A stretch of DNA of 64,000 nucleotides, from contig CANNEK010000002.1 of assembly GCA_947503625.1 (NCBI GenBank), positions 682,001 to 746,000 of the forward strand. Direction: 5' to 3'. Shown here piece by piece: positions 35,341-43,300 of the stretch. Position 1 is the first letter of the stretch; the number at the start of each line of letters is the position of its first letter. Both the position numbers and the translations under genes were made by a program. The notes under the pieces were generated by a model. The model was not told where the DNA came from. It ran no database searches and saw nothing but the letters and a program-made list of their open reading frames with translations. Source of the DNA: an uncultured Kordiimonas sp. (GTDB lineage Bacteria > Pseudomonadota > Alphaproteobacteria > Sphingomonadales > Kordiimonadaceae).

Positions 35341-36665
35341 GCGAGATGACATTTCTGGAGCGAACAATAACCGGCCTGAAACCATACGGTGACAAGCGAA
35401 TCGTTGGTACATTTGGCCTTGGTATGGCAAGCGGGTTCCCGCTGACTTTTGTCATCTCGTTGATGGGCTTCTGGCTATCCTATAACGGCGTCAGCAAAAG
35501 TGATGTTGGTCTGTTTGCGCTGATCACCACGTTTTACACATGGAAATTTCTATGGTCGCCCGCGATCGACAGGCTGCCACTGGGGCCTATTACCCGCATC
35601 TTTGGCCAGAGACGCGGGTGGTTGTTGCTCATTCAGGCAATGATGGCTGTGCTTTTGCTGATCATCGCACAGTTCGACCCTGCAACGCAGCTCTATGAAG
35701 TGGCGGTATTTGCCGCCGCGATCGCTTTTCTATCTGCCAGTCAGGATATTGTAATTGATGCCTATCGGATCGAAATTCTGGATGACGCGGAACAAGGGCA
35801 CAGTGCCGCTTCCTACGTTTATGGGTATCGCACAGCCAACTATATTGCCGGCTTTGCTGTTTTAATGATTGCAGACACTTATGGCTGGACATTTGCGATC
35901 AGCCTGTTGCCTGTTTTGCTGCTACCGGGGACCCTGGCGGTATTCTGGATTGGCGAGCCAAGCCGCGGCAATGCTGACGATGCCTTTTTGCAGGCGGAAG
36001 CGGAAAAAACCCACCTTTCACCTGTGATGAATCGACTTCGCGAGGCTGTGTATTTGCCCTTCAAAGAGTTCTCCCGACGGGAAAACTGGCTGCTGGTGCT
36101 GCTGTTCATCCTTTTGTTCAAAGCGGGAGATGCGGTTGCGGCCATCATGACAGCGCCACTCATTCGGGACATGAACTTTGATCTTGAAGTTGTGGCCTGG
36201 GCCAACAAGACGGTTGGTTTTGTCACTTTGATGGTTGGTGTGGGTCTTGGTGCCGTTCTCTACAAACAAATCGGCATGTACAAAGCGCTTCTGCTGACAG
36301 GCCTCCTGATGATGCTCACGAACCTGGGTTTTGCCTGGCTTTGGATCGGCGAGGCTGAAGGCTGGCGGTTGGCTGTAACCATCGGACTGGAGAATTTTGC
36401 CACCGGGCTGGGTACAACAGTAATCATCGCCTATATGGCCGGGCTTTGTAATGCCAATTTCACAGCAACGCAGTTCGCGCTTCTTTCGTCGCTGGCTAAT
36501 CAGGGCCGAACGCTTCTTGGCGCCCCCAGCGGCTATGTTGCCGAGGCCATCGGCTGGTTTGAGTTTTTCCTTTTTGCCACGCTGCTTGCCTTGCCGGGTT
36601 TGTTTGTCCTGTGGCTTCTATGGCGCAAGGATGTGGCAAAACTGCGGGAAAGCCCTGTTGAATAG
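35337..36665 (+). CDS. AmpG/PAT-like MFS transporter
   Basis: This 442-residue inner-membrane protein has about 12-14 TM helices. The N-terminal GMASGFPLTFV, the PAIDRLPL loop and FLSASQDIVIDAYRIE are characteristic of the AmpG/acetyl-CoA transporter (PAT) group, which imports muropeptides (AmpG) or moves acyl-CoA. The coupling with a thioesterase-like gene (ATGA overlap) would fit either acyl-CoA or murein metabolism. The substrate is not decided here. Confidence 0.83.
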   Translation: MSEMTFLERTITGLKPYGDKRIVGTFGLGMASGFPLTFVISLMGFWLSYNGVSKSDVGLFALITTFYTWKFLWSPAIDRLPLGPITRIFGQRRGWLLLIQAMMAVLLLIIAQFDPATQLYEVAVFAAAIAFLSASQDIVIDAYRIEILDDAEQGHSAASYVYGYRTANYIAGFAVLMIADTYGWTFAISLLPVLLLPGTLAVFWIGEPSRGNADDAFLQAEAEKTHLSPVMNRLREAVYLPFKEFSRRENWLLVLLFILLFKAGDAVAAIMTAPLIRDMNFDLEVVAWANKTVGFVTLMVGVGLGAVLYKQIGMYKALLLTGLLMMLTNLGFAWLWIGEAEGWRLAVTIGLENFATGLGTTVIIAYMAGLCNANFTATQFALLSSLANQGRTLLGAPSGYVAEAIGWFEFFLFATLLALPGLFVLWLLWRKDVAKLRESPVE

Positions 36666-36770
36666 CAGGAACCTGGAAGGTTCACGCCAAACGAACCACT
36701 TTGTGATGTCACAAAGCAGTCATTGTGGTGTAATGAAACTGACGTGGAAGACTTCTAAGAGGATGGCGTT

Positions 36771-37661
36771 ATGAAAAAGTATGCGCTCATACGGCCCAGA
36801 GTGGCGGCAGCACAGGCAATGGCCGGTGCGCCTTCTTATGTTCGTCAAGGCAGCCTCGAAGTTCGCCTTGCGAGATCCTTGAAAGAAATCAAGGCAGCAC
36901 AAAAGCTGCGCTATCAGATTTTCTATGAGGAAATGCACGCCAGACCTGACTGGCGCATGCGTATGACCCGTCGTGATATCGACGAGTATGATATTTTCTG
37001 TGACCACCTCTTGGTGCTGGATCATGATCGCCCGAAAGGCAAACGCATTGTCGGTACATACCGGCTTTTGCGGCAGGAAGTGGCGCTTGCGCATGACGGA
37101 TTTTATTCGTCCGGCGAGTATGACCTTTCGCCGCTGATGACAGAGAGTTTCGGTGCTCAAATTGGTGAAGGTCGCCAGCTTCTGGAGCTTGGTCGTTCGT
37201 GTGTACACAAAGACTATCGCGCAAATTCCACGATCAACATGCTTTGGAAAGGCATCGCGGAGTACCTGAAGGACAATAATATTGCCTACATGTTCGGGTG
37301 CGCCAGCTTCGAGGGTACTGACCCGGAAGCCTTCAAAGAGCCGATGGCGTATCTCTATCACAACCATCTGGTGCCGGATGATTTCAAGGTGCGTGCTCTG
37401 GACAACCAGTTCGTTGAGATGAACACCATGTCCGCGGAAGAAATCGATGTTCGCATGGCGCGGCGAGCCTTGCCGCCTCTTATCAAGGGGTATCTGCGCA
37501 TTGGCTGTTTCATCGGTGACGGCGCAGTGGTGGACGAGCAGTTTGGCACTACCGACGTGTTTATCCTGTTGCCTGTCGAGAAAATTGCTAAACGCTATTC
37601 AAAGAAATACGACCTGAAAGGTGAAGCAAACGATACCGACGCCGCAGTTGCAGCGGTATAA
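36771..37661 (+). CDS. OlsB-like GNAT N-acyltransferase (hemolysin-like)
   Basis: This 296-residue protein matches the Acetyltransf_5 family that includes OlsB, the ornithine N-acyltransferase of ornithine-lipid synthesis. Visible are RQGSLEVRLARSLKEIKAAQ (about 25-44), LRYQIFYEEM, DHLLVLD, GTYRLLRQEVA, LELGRSCVHKDYR and FGCASFEGTDP. The length equals rhizobial OlsB (about 296). No olsA partner is adjacent, so a different acyl acceptor is possible. The start has AAGAGGA upstream. It ends four bases before the convergent DUF938 gene. Confidence 0.8.
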   Translation: MKKYALIRPRVAAAQAMAGAPSYVRQGSLEVRLARSLKEIKAAQKLRYQIFYEEMHARPDWRMRMTRRDIDEYDIFCDHLLVLDHDRPKGKRIVGTYRLLRQEVALAHDGFYSSGEYDLSPLMTESFGAQIGEGRQLLELGRSCVHKDYRANSTINMLWKGIAEYLKDNNIAYMFGCASFEGTDPEAFKEPMAYLYHNHLVPDDFKVRALDNQFVEMNTMSAEEIDVRMARRALPPLIKGYLRIGCFIGDGAVVDEQFGTTDVFILLPVEKIAKRYSKKYDLKGEANDTDAAVAAV

Positions 37662-37665
37662 AAGC

Positions 37666-38322
37666 TTAGTTTCTTCGAAAAATTACCGAAAGATTGTTGG
37701 CGGGCATGTCGATAATTTCGGGGGCGGTAAACCCGGCTTTTTCTGCCAGAGCAACTACCTCTTCCAGGTCCCGCACTCCCCAGGACTCGTCGCGGGATTT
37801 GAGCGATATGTCGAAACTTTCGTTCGATGGTGCTGTATGCGCCCCGCCGCGTTTGAAGGGCCCGTACAAAAACAGCATGCCGCTGGTTTCAAGCGCTTTC
37901 CCTGCTTTTTCGATGAGAGCCTCGGCCACTTGCCAGGGGGCAATATGGATCAGGTTTGCCGACATCACCGTTGTAAGTGGTGCTGGCAGTTCAAGGTCTG
38001 AAAAATCCTGTTTCAAAACGTCCAGCCTTGCCGCAGGCAGAATGTTTCCAGTGTCTGTCGCAGTGCGCCAGGCATCAATGCTTGCAAGCTTCTCGTCTTC
38101 GATATCGCTTGGCTGCCAGGTGATATCTGGCAGTTTTGGTGCCATATAAGCCGCGTGTTCGCCGCTGCCGCTGGCAAGTTCCAGAAGGGTTCCGGATGGC
38201 GTTGCGTATGTTTTCAGCACTTCAAGAATGATGTCCCGGTTACGTGCCGTTGCCGGAGCGTAAAGGCGCTTGTCTGCCTTATGCGGATCTTTGGCTTTTT
38301 GAGGATCAAAGAAGCGGGTCAT
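37666..38322 (-). CDS. DUF938-family SAM-dependent methyltransferase
   Basis: ATG 38322 gives a 218-residue protein; the longer frame upstream lies inside the neighbouring gene. It has the DUF938 layout: an N-terminal DKRLYAPATARNRDIIL, SAM motif I LLELASGSGEHAAYMA, WQPSDIEDEKLASIDAW, and MSANLIHIAPW. The substrate of this widespread family is not known to me. The start overlaps the stop of the upstream DUF6460-like gene as TGATG. Confidence 0.88.
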   Translation of the reverse strand: MTRFFDPQKAKDPHKADKRLYAPATARNRDIILEVLKTYATPSGTLLELASGSGEHAAYMAPKLPDITWQPSDIEDEKLASIDAWRTATDTGNILPAARLDVLKQDFSDLELPAPLTTVMSANLIHIAPWQVAEALIEKAGKALETSGMLFLYGPFKRGGAHTAPSNESFDISLKSRDESWGVRDLEEVVALAEKAGFTAPEIIDMPANNLSVIFRRN

Positions 38323-38579
38323 CAGGGGCCTGAGCGTCGGTTGCGCATCCGGTCGCGGAACCGTGAAAACAGGAATACCGGAACAACAATCGTTGCACCA
38401 AGCAGGACATACTCCAGGCCCGAGCCGGAGAACCAGCTCCAGATTTCCGCAACAGTATTTGCAATCCATCCAACAATGTCACCGGGGCTCCATTCCAGCG
38501 AGTACATGGCAAAACCAACCACAAAACTCCATAAAAGAAGTTTTAGTATCGTGCCGCCCGTAATGGATTTTTCGCTCAT
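38322..38579 (-). CDS. Small two-helix membrane protein (DUF6460-like)
   Basis: ATG 38579, with GAAGG upstream, gives 85 residues (MSEKSITGG onward). A start at 38627 is possible but has no ribosome binding site. Two hydrophobic segments (about 15-33 and 53-71) flank a loop with DIVGWIANTVAEIW, and the C-terminus is basic (RFRDRMRNRR). It resembles DUF6460 of alphaproteobacteria; this name is from memory. Function unknown. It is translationally coupled to the methyltransferase. Confidence 0.65.
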   Translation of the reverse strand: MSEKSITGGTILKLLLWSFVVGFAMYSLEWSPGDIVGWIANTVAEIWSWFSGSGLEYVLLGATIVVPVFLFSRFRDRMRNRRSGP

Positions 38580-38689
38580 GGAAACTTTGCCTTCATAATT
38601 GGCCCCAAAGTGCTTTGTGTCGTCCACATAATGCTACCGGGACCATGTTGATTATTCAAGGTATTGGTCCTGATCTGATCGGGGGCTGT

Positions 38690-39115
38690 TCAAGGCGTAG
38701 TGCTCTCAAGCCATTGGCGGGTACAGGCTTCCAGGTCGGTATCCTGACCGCTTCTGGTCCGTGCGTTCACTCTGTGAGCACGAAAATGGTCGCCGTTCTC
38801 AGGTTCAAAGAAAATGACTTCAACCACACAGGAAGGTGATTCGAAGATCATCACCTGCACGTTTTCGTCGCGGCGCACCAGCGATGGTGCACCAAGGTAC
38901 GATAGAACATCGGCAGGGGTCTGGTTTTCGACGCGCGAAAGGTCGACGGGGATTGGTTGTGGTTCAGGTTCGGGAACCGGCTGGGGTTTAATTGCTTCTA
39001 CAGGTTCGGCTGACGCTTGCTGAACAGGAGCTGCGGGTGCAGGTTCATCCATCAGCGGTTGTGTTGTGCAGGCAGCGAGCATCATTGCTGCCGGAATTAT
39101 ACCAAGCCTGAGCAT
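38690..39115 (-). CDS. Putative lipoprotein
   Basis: The 141-residue product has a short signal peptide ending in a lipobox MLAACTT (Cys16). A Pro/Ala/Glu-rich linker (about 23-58) follows, then a compact domain with LSYLGAPSLVRRDENVQVMIFESPSCVVEVIFF (given in part) that looks like an SmpA/BamE-like small-lipoprotein fold. The mature protein should be lipid-anchored in the envelope. The ATG overlaps the stop of the EI24-like gene as TAATG. Confidence 0.75.
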   Translation of the reverse strand: MLRLGIIPAAMMLAACTTQPLMDEPAPAAPVQQASAEPVEAIKPQPVPEPEPQPIPVDLSRVENQTPADVLSYLGAPSLVRRDENVQVMIFESPSCVVEVIFFEPENGDHFRAHRVNARTRSGQDTDLEACTRQWLESTTP

Positions 39116-39864
39116 TATCCGTTGTTCCTCTCGGTTTTCCCACCATGTCCAAAACCGCCATGTTCCGGCACGCCCAGCTGATGAACGATATGGGTCATCA
39201 TGGCTGCGCCAATGATTGGTGCAAGAATATTCAGGAAGGGTATGAGGAACATCCCGGCAATAATCGCCCCGACAATGAAGACTTTGCTGCCATGGCTGAT
39301 ACGGCTTTCGTTGACGACCCGCCTGTCTACATGACGGATGGCAACCATTTCGTAATATTCTCTGCCCAGAAGGTAGCCGTTAATGGCAATGAACAGTGCA
39401 AGCGCACCCGTACCCGCAGTAATGAAGAACAGAAGGATATAAGGGATAGCCGCCAAAAGGTTGATAAGCACCATCATAACCGTGAGCTTGGCAGCGCTGA
39501 TAACGATATCGCCTACCGGCACCTTACGCGTACCGGGACGATTAGGATAATACTCTTCCTCGACAGCGGTTGCGATCTGATCGATCAGAACACCCATCAC
39601 CATTGTAACAATGCCCGGAAACAGCAAATAGGAGCCAACGGTTACAACTGCCCAGAATCCGGCACTGGCGATCCAGTCACCGAAGTCATTTAACCAGCTG
39701 AGCCACTCAGACTGGAACAAAAGGCTTTCCGGCCAATAGGTGTTGAGTGCAATGGTCAGAAGTACAAGCGTTGCCATAGCCGCCAGAATAGCGGTCAGGA
39801 AAACGCTTCGGAACTTGGGATGCAGCAGCTGTTGCCAACTGCGATTGATCGAAAGAGCGATCAT
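39115..39864 (-). CDS. EI24/CysZ-like integral membrane protein
   Basis: This 249-residue protein has several TM helices and the EI24 (PF07264) pattern: an N-terminal amphipathic SWQQLLHPKFRSVF, FPGIVTMVMGVLIDQIATAVEEEYYPN, and NGYLLGREYYEMVAIRHV. CysZ members import sulfate, but this alphaproteobacterial subgroup has no established role. The start has GAGGAC upstream. It is coupled to the lipoprotein gene and divergent from adenosine kinase. Confidence 0.82.
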   Translation of the reverse strand: MIALSINRSWQQLLHPKFRSVFLTAILAAMATLVLLTIALNTYWPESLLFQSEWLSWLNDFGDWIASAGFWAVVTVGSYLLFPGIVTMVMGVLIDQIATAVEEEYYPNRPGTRKVPVGDIVISAAKLTVMMVLINLLAAIPYILLFFITAGTGALALFIAINGYLLGREYYEMVAIRHVDRRVVNESRISHGSKVFIVGAIIAGMFLIPFLNILAPIIGAAMMTHIVHQLGVPEHGGFGHGGKTERNNG

Positions 39865-39993
39865 TATGAGGTCCTCACTGTGTCTCTGCTGATCTTTTTA
39901 AGCCAGCTTCTTCATTATGCATAGATAAGAACCGCAAACGGGCTTGCAATCCCTGTCGTGGTTTCTATGGTGCCGGAAAAGAAAGGATACTTT

Positions 39994-41001
39994 ATGGCGC
40001 AAAAAGCAAAAGTCCTGTGTATGGGGAATGCCATCGTGGACATCATTGCTCGTGTGGACGATGATTTTCTTGTAAAACACGACCGCGAAAAAGGGGCGAT
40101 GTTGCTGGTGGATGCAGAGACCTCTGCCAGCATTTACGCTGATATGCCACCAGCTGTCGAGCGATCCGGCGGGTCCGCCGGCAACACGGCGGCGGGTATT
40201 GCATCATTTGGCGGCAGCGCCGGTTACATTGGCAAGGTGCATGACGATCAGCTGGGAACGGTTTTTCGTCACGACATTCAGGCTGCCGGTGTTGTTTTCA
40301 ACACAAAAGCATCTGATGAAGGCAAGCCGACGGCGACCAGCATGATTCTGGTGACGCCGGACGCCCAGCGCACAATGAACACCCATCTGGGTGCCTGCAC
40401 CGAAATAACCGAGCATGATGTTGTCGAGGAAGACGTTGCTGCGGCTGAGATACTCTATGTGGAAGGTTACCTTTGGGATACGCCTCCGATGAAAGCAGCG
40501 GTTTTGAAGGCGATGGATATGGCTATCAAACACGGTACCAAAGTATCCCTGACATTGTCGGACAGTTTTTGTGTTGACCGTTTCCGGGACGAGTTTCGTG
40601 ATCTGGTCGAAAACAAGGTCGACATTCTTTTTGCCAATGAAGCCGAGATTATCTCGCTTTTTGAAACTGAAACCTTCGAAGAGGCGGTTGCGATTTTGAA
40701 GCCTCACGTTCGGGTTGCCGCCCTGACACGCAGTGAAAAGGGTTCGGTTCTGATGACACGGGATGACTATGTGAGCGTGTCAGCTTTTCCTGCGACTGTT
40801 GAGGATACAACCGGTGCAGGGGACTTGTATGCCGCAGGTGTTCTTCATGGCTTGACGTCAGCGTGTGACCTTGAAACGTGCGGCAAATTCGGCAGTCTGG
40901 CCGCCGCAGAAGTGATTTCGCATCTTGGTGCCCGGTCTGAAGTGAGCCTGAAGAAACTGGCAGAAGAAAAGCTGGGGTTCCAGCTTACAGAAACAAGCTA
41001 G
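39994..41001 (+). CDS. Adenosine kinase-like PfkB-family sugar kinase
   Basis: ATG 39994 has AAGGA upstream and gives a 335-residue protein. The PfkB signatures are [12 protein letters not shown] (59-70) and the anion-hole/catalytic [14 protein letters not shown] (271-284, base Asp277). [14 protein letters not shown] at the N-terminus and [10 protein letters not shown] fit the adenosine kinase branch common in alphaproteobacteria, which phosphorylates adenosine or related nucleosides. Substrate is from family knowledge. The stop overlaps the convergent htpX stop by CTAG. Confidence 0.88.
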   Translation: MAQKAKVLCMGNAIVDIIARVDDDFLVKHDREKGAMLLVDAETSASIYADMPPAVERSGGSAGNTAAGIASFGGSAGYIGKVHDDQLGTVFRHDIQAAGVVFNTKASDEGKPTATSMILVTPDAQRTMNTHLGACTEITEHDVVEEDVAAAEILYVEGYLWDTPPMKAAVLKAMDMAIKHGTKVSLTLSDSFCVDRFRDEFRDLVENKVDILFANEAEIISLFETETFEEAVAILKPHVRVAALTRSEKGSVLMTRDDYVSVSAFPATVEDTTGAGDLYAAGVLHGLTSACDLETCGKFGSLAAAEVISHLGARSEVSLKKLAEEKLGFQLTETS

Positions 41002-41963
41002 CCCCACGGCCCCCGTCCGGTGCCGCGATCCCTTGTATCCGGTACTCCGGACGACCCGCGTGCCTGGCGGCCCGGCCGGTTGCTTCCTGATCGACTTGCA
41101 CTGGGCCTACCTGCACTGGACCGACCCGAACCACCATTCATCTCGGACAGCCGCGCAATCCGGTCCTCAACTTTTGGGTGGGTTGAAAACAGGCTGTCCA
41201 GCCGCATGCCGTGCAGCGGATTGACGATAAACAGGTGTGCGGTTGCGGGGTTTTCCTCGGCTTCCCGGTTATCAATTGCACCAGCGCCCTGTTGCAGTTT
41301 ATTCAGTGCGCTCGCGAGCGCCATCGGCTTGCCGCATATCTCTGCGCCGGTTTTGTCCGCGGCGAACTCGCGTGTTCGCGATATCGCCATCTGGACCAGC
41401 ATAGCCGCCAGTGGTGCCAGCAAGACAACAAGTATGGTGCCGACAAGACCAAGCGGGTTGTTTCGGTTTCCGCCAAAAAACAGGCCAAAGTGTGCGAGCA
41501 TCGAAATGGCCCCTGCAATTGTCGCTGTGATGGTCATGGTAAGGGTGTCGCGGTTTTTCACATGCGCGAGTTCATGTGCCATCACAGCCTCTATTTCTGA
41601 TCGGTTGAGCAGTTTCAACAAACCACTTGTCGCGGCAACGGCAGCGTTTTCGGGGTTTCTGCCTGTTGCAAAAGCGTTCGGCTGCGGATTGTCAATAATG
41701 TAGACTTTTGGCATGGGCAACGATGCGCGAACCGCCAAATATTGAACAATGCCAAAAAGCTCCGGTGCGGTGCGGGTGTCGACTTCTCGGGCTTTGTACA
41801 TCCTGAGAACGATTTTATCAGCGTTCCAGTAGGCAAACATATTGGTTGCCAAGGCAAACAAGAAAGCAAGCATCATGCCTGCTTCGCCGCCAATAATGGC
41901 TCCGATGCCCATGAAAAGGGCGGTCATTGCTGCCATCAACAGGGCAGTCCGCAAGCTGCTCAT
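40998..41963 (-). CDS. htpX: Zinc metalloprotease HtpX
   Basis: HtpX is a membrane-bound M48 protease that degrades misfolded inner-membrane proteins. The 321-residue protein has two N-terminal TM helices (about 7-45), the zinc motif HELAH (130-134) within [17 protein letters not shown], two further TM segments (about 145-190) and the third ligand region [16 protein letters not shown]. The last 45 residues form an Arg/Gly/Ser-rich tail not found in E. coli HtpX. Length of the core is normal. The stop overlaps the adenosine kinase stop by CTAG. Confidence 0.95.
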   Translation of the reverse strand: MSSLRTALLMAAMTALFMGIGAIIGGEAGMMLAFLFALATNMFAYWNADKIVLRMYKAREVDTRTAPELFGIVQYLAVRASLPMPKVYIIDNPQPNAFATGRNPENAAVAATSGLLKLLNRSEIEAVMAHELAHVKNRDTLTMTITATIAGAISMLAHFGLFFGGNRNNPLGLVGTILVVLLAPLAAMLVQMAISRTREFAADKTGAEICGKPMALASALNKLQQGAGAIDNREAEENPATAHLFIVNPLHGMRLDSLFSTHPKVEDRIARLSEMNGGSGRSSAGRPSASRSGSNRPGRQARGSSGVPDTRDRGTGRGPWG

Positions 41964-42147
41964 TCTATGTTCCGGCTGTCTATGGGTTCAGGTCGTTTCA
42001 TCTCATTTTTCTTGCCTATGGATATGGGCGTTTGGCAAGCAGTGTTCAAGTCAGTCATGCACATCCGGCCTATGTGAGCCTGCGTATGACATGGTATATT
42101 TACGCAAACCTAGTTTAATTCCGGACCTTGGTCTAAAGTATAGAAGC

Positions 42148-43059
42148 ATGACACCATCTGATCATCCTGCGCCAGGGCCAGAGCCCGTAACCGCCAAGCC
42201 CGACGGGCGTGGTGTACCAAAAGCGATACTGTTTTTCGTACTGCTCACCACTGTATTTGCGGCTGCTGCCTACTATTTTGTTATCGAACACGGATTGCGG
42301 CGGTATTACATTGCATTCTTGATGTGGACGCCGGGTCTTGCTGTGTTTGCGGCGGCAAAACTTGGTGCCATAGACCTACAGTCTCTGGGTTGGCGATGGC
42401 CTGAAGGAAAATGGATACTGCTCGCCTATATGCTGCCTGTTATCTACGGGCTAATCGCTTACGCCATTATTTGGGGCGGCGGGTTTGGCGGGCTTCTCGA
42501 TGCCAAGTTTGTCAAGGAAGTCAGCTATTTTCTGGGCCTGGCCGATTGGTCCGACACCGCGATCATTGCCTTTGGTGTGTTGATGTTCGGGACAGTTGGC
42601 ATGATCTGGCATATGGCCACTGCCCTCGGCGAGGAAATTGGCTGGCGCGGCTTTCTGACGCCAGCACTTATGGCCAGAATGTCGTTCCTGAAAACCTCTT
42701 TGGTGGTCGGGGCCTTGTGGGCGCTGTGGCACATGCCGATTATCTTTTTCACCAGCTATAACGGTGGCCCGAGTGATCTTGAACTGCAGTTCCTGAATTA
42801 TACCGTTATGACGATTGGTCTGTCGTTTGTTATGACATACTTGCGTATGAGGTCTGGCAGCCTCTGGCCGCCTGTTGTTTTACATGCAGCACACAATGTA
42901 TATGTGTTGACGATCATGCAGCCGATGACAGTGCAGTATAAAGAAACCTGGCGCTACGCCAGTGAGTTCGGCTTCATACTGCCTCTGGTAGTTTTGGCAT
43001 GTGGACTATTGCTGTGGCGCCGCGCCATGCAGGAAGGTATCGCGGGCAAAACGGTGTGA
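42148..43059 (+). CDS. CPBP-family intramembrane metalloprotease
   Basis: ATG 42148 gives a 303-residue multi-TM protein; the open frame further upstream is antisense to htpX and lacks conservation. The Abi/CPBP motifs are EEIGWRGFL (Glu162-Glu163, Arg167), ALWALWHMPI (His195) and the last conserved VVLHAAHNV near residue 250. The family includes CAAX prenyl proteases and proteins linked to bacteriocin self-immunity. No bacteriocin genes are near. The start codon has only a weak Shine-Dalgarno. Confidence 0.87.
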   Translation: MTPSDHPAPGPEPVTAKPDGRGVPKAILFFVLLTTVFAAAAYYFVIEHGLRRYYIAFLMWTPGLAVFAAAKLGAIDLQSLGWRWPEGKWILLAYMLPVIYGLIAYAIIWGGGFGGLLDAKFVKEVSYFLGLADWSDTAIIAFGVLMFGTVGMIWHMATALGEEIGWRGFLTPALMARMSFLKTSLVVGALWALWHMPIIFFTSYNGGPSDLELQFLNYTVMTIGLSFVMTYLRMRSGSLWPPVVLHAAHNVYVLTIMQPMTVQYKETWRYASEFGFILPLVVLACGLLLWRRAMQEGIAGKTV

Positions 43060-43100
43060 TTTTTTGCCCTGCCGACCTTGTATTTGGAAACCCTGATAAG

Positions 43101-43268
43101 ATGACAAAATCAGCAATGACAGACAGTAAGCAAAAACCTGCCCCAGAGCCTGAAGAAAAACCGGCTGCTGGCAAATCAGGAAAACCGACAGAGATTGGTG
43201 GTCGCAAAGGGCCCGAACCTACCCGCTATGGGGACTGGGAGAAGAATGGCCTGATTTCTGATTTCTGA
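43101..43268 (+). CDS. Succinate dehydrogenase assembly factor 4-like protein (DUF1674)
   Basis: ATG 43101 gives 55 residues. The C-terminal half, with GGRKGPEPTRYGDWEKNG followed by LISDF, is the DUF1674/SdhAF4 signature. Family members help flavinylated SdhA mature. The N-terminus is Lys/Pro/Glu-rich and probably disordered. ATG 43116 is an alternative start. The last codons lie in a seven-base tandem repeat (43252-43274). The gene is separate from any sdh genes in this window. Confidence 0.85.
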   Translation: MTKSAMTDSKQKPAPEPEEKPAAGKSGKPTEIGGRKGPEPTRYGDWEKNGLISDF

Positions 43269-43274
43269 TTTCTG
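43252..43274 (+). repeat. Heptanucleotide tandem repeat across the SdhAF4 stop codon
   Basis: TGATTTC is repeated three times (43252-43258, 43259-43265, 43266-43272) and followed by TGA-like sequence. The unit encodes the conserved ISDF C-terminus and contains the stop codon. Unit length 7 is not a multiple of 3, but each unit carries TGA, so change of copy number would still terminate quickly in at least one frame. Confidence 0.8.
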
Positions 43275-43300
43275 ATCCGGGGCTTCCGCAGCTCCGGCCG

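Noticed and set aside
41842-42147. N-terminal extension of the CPBP protease
   Set aside because: The extension is antisense to htpX and lacks conserved sequence; the protein with ATG 42148 is complete.
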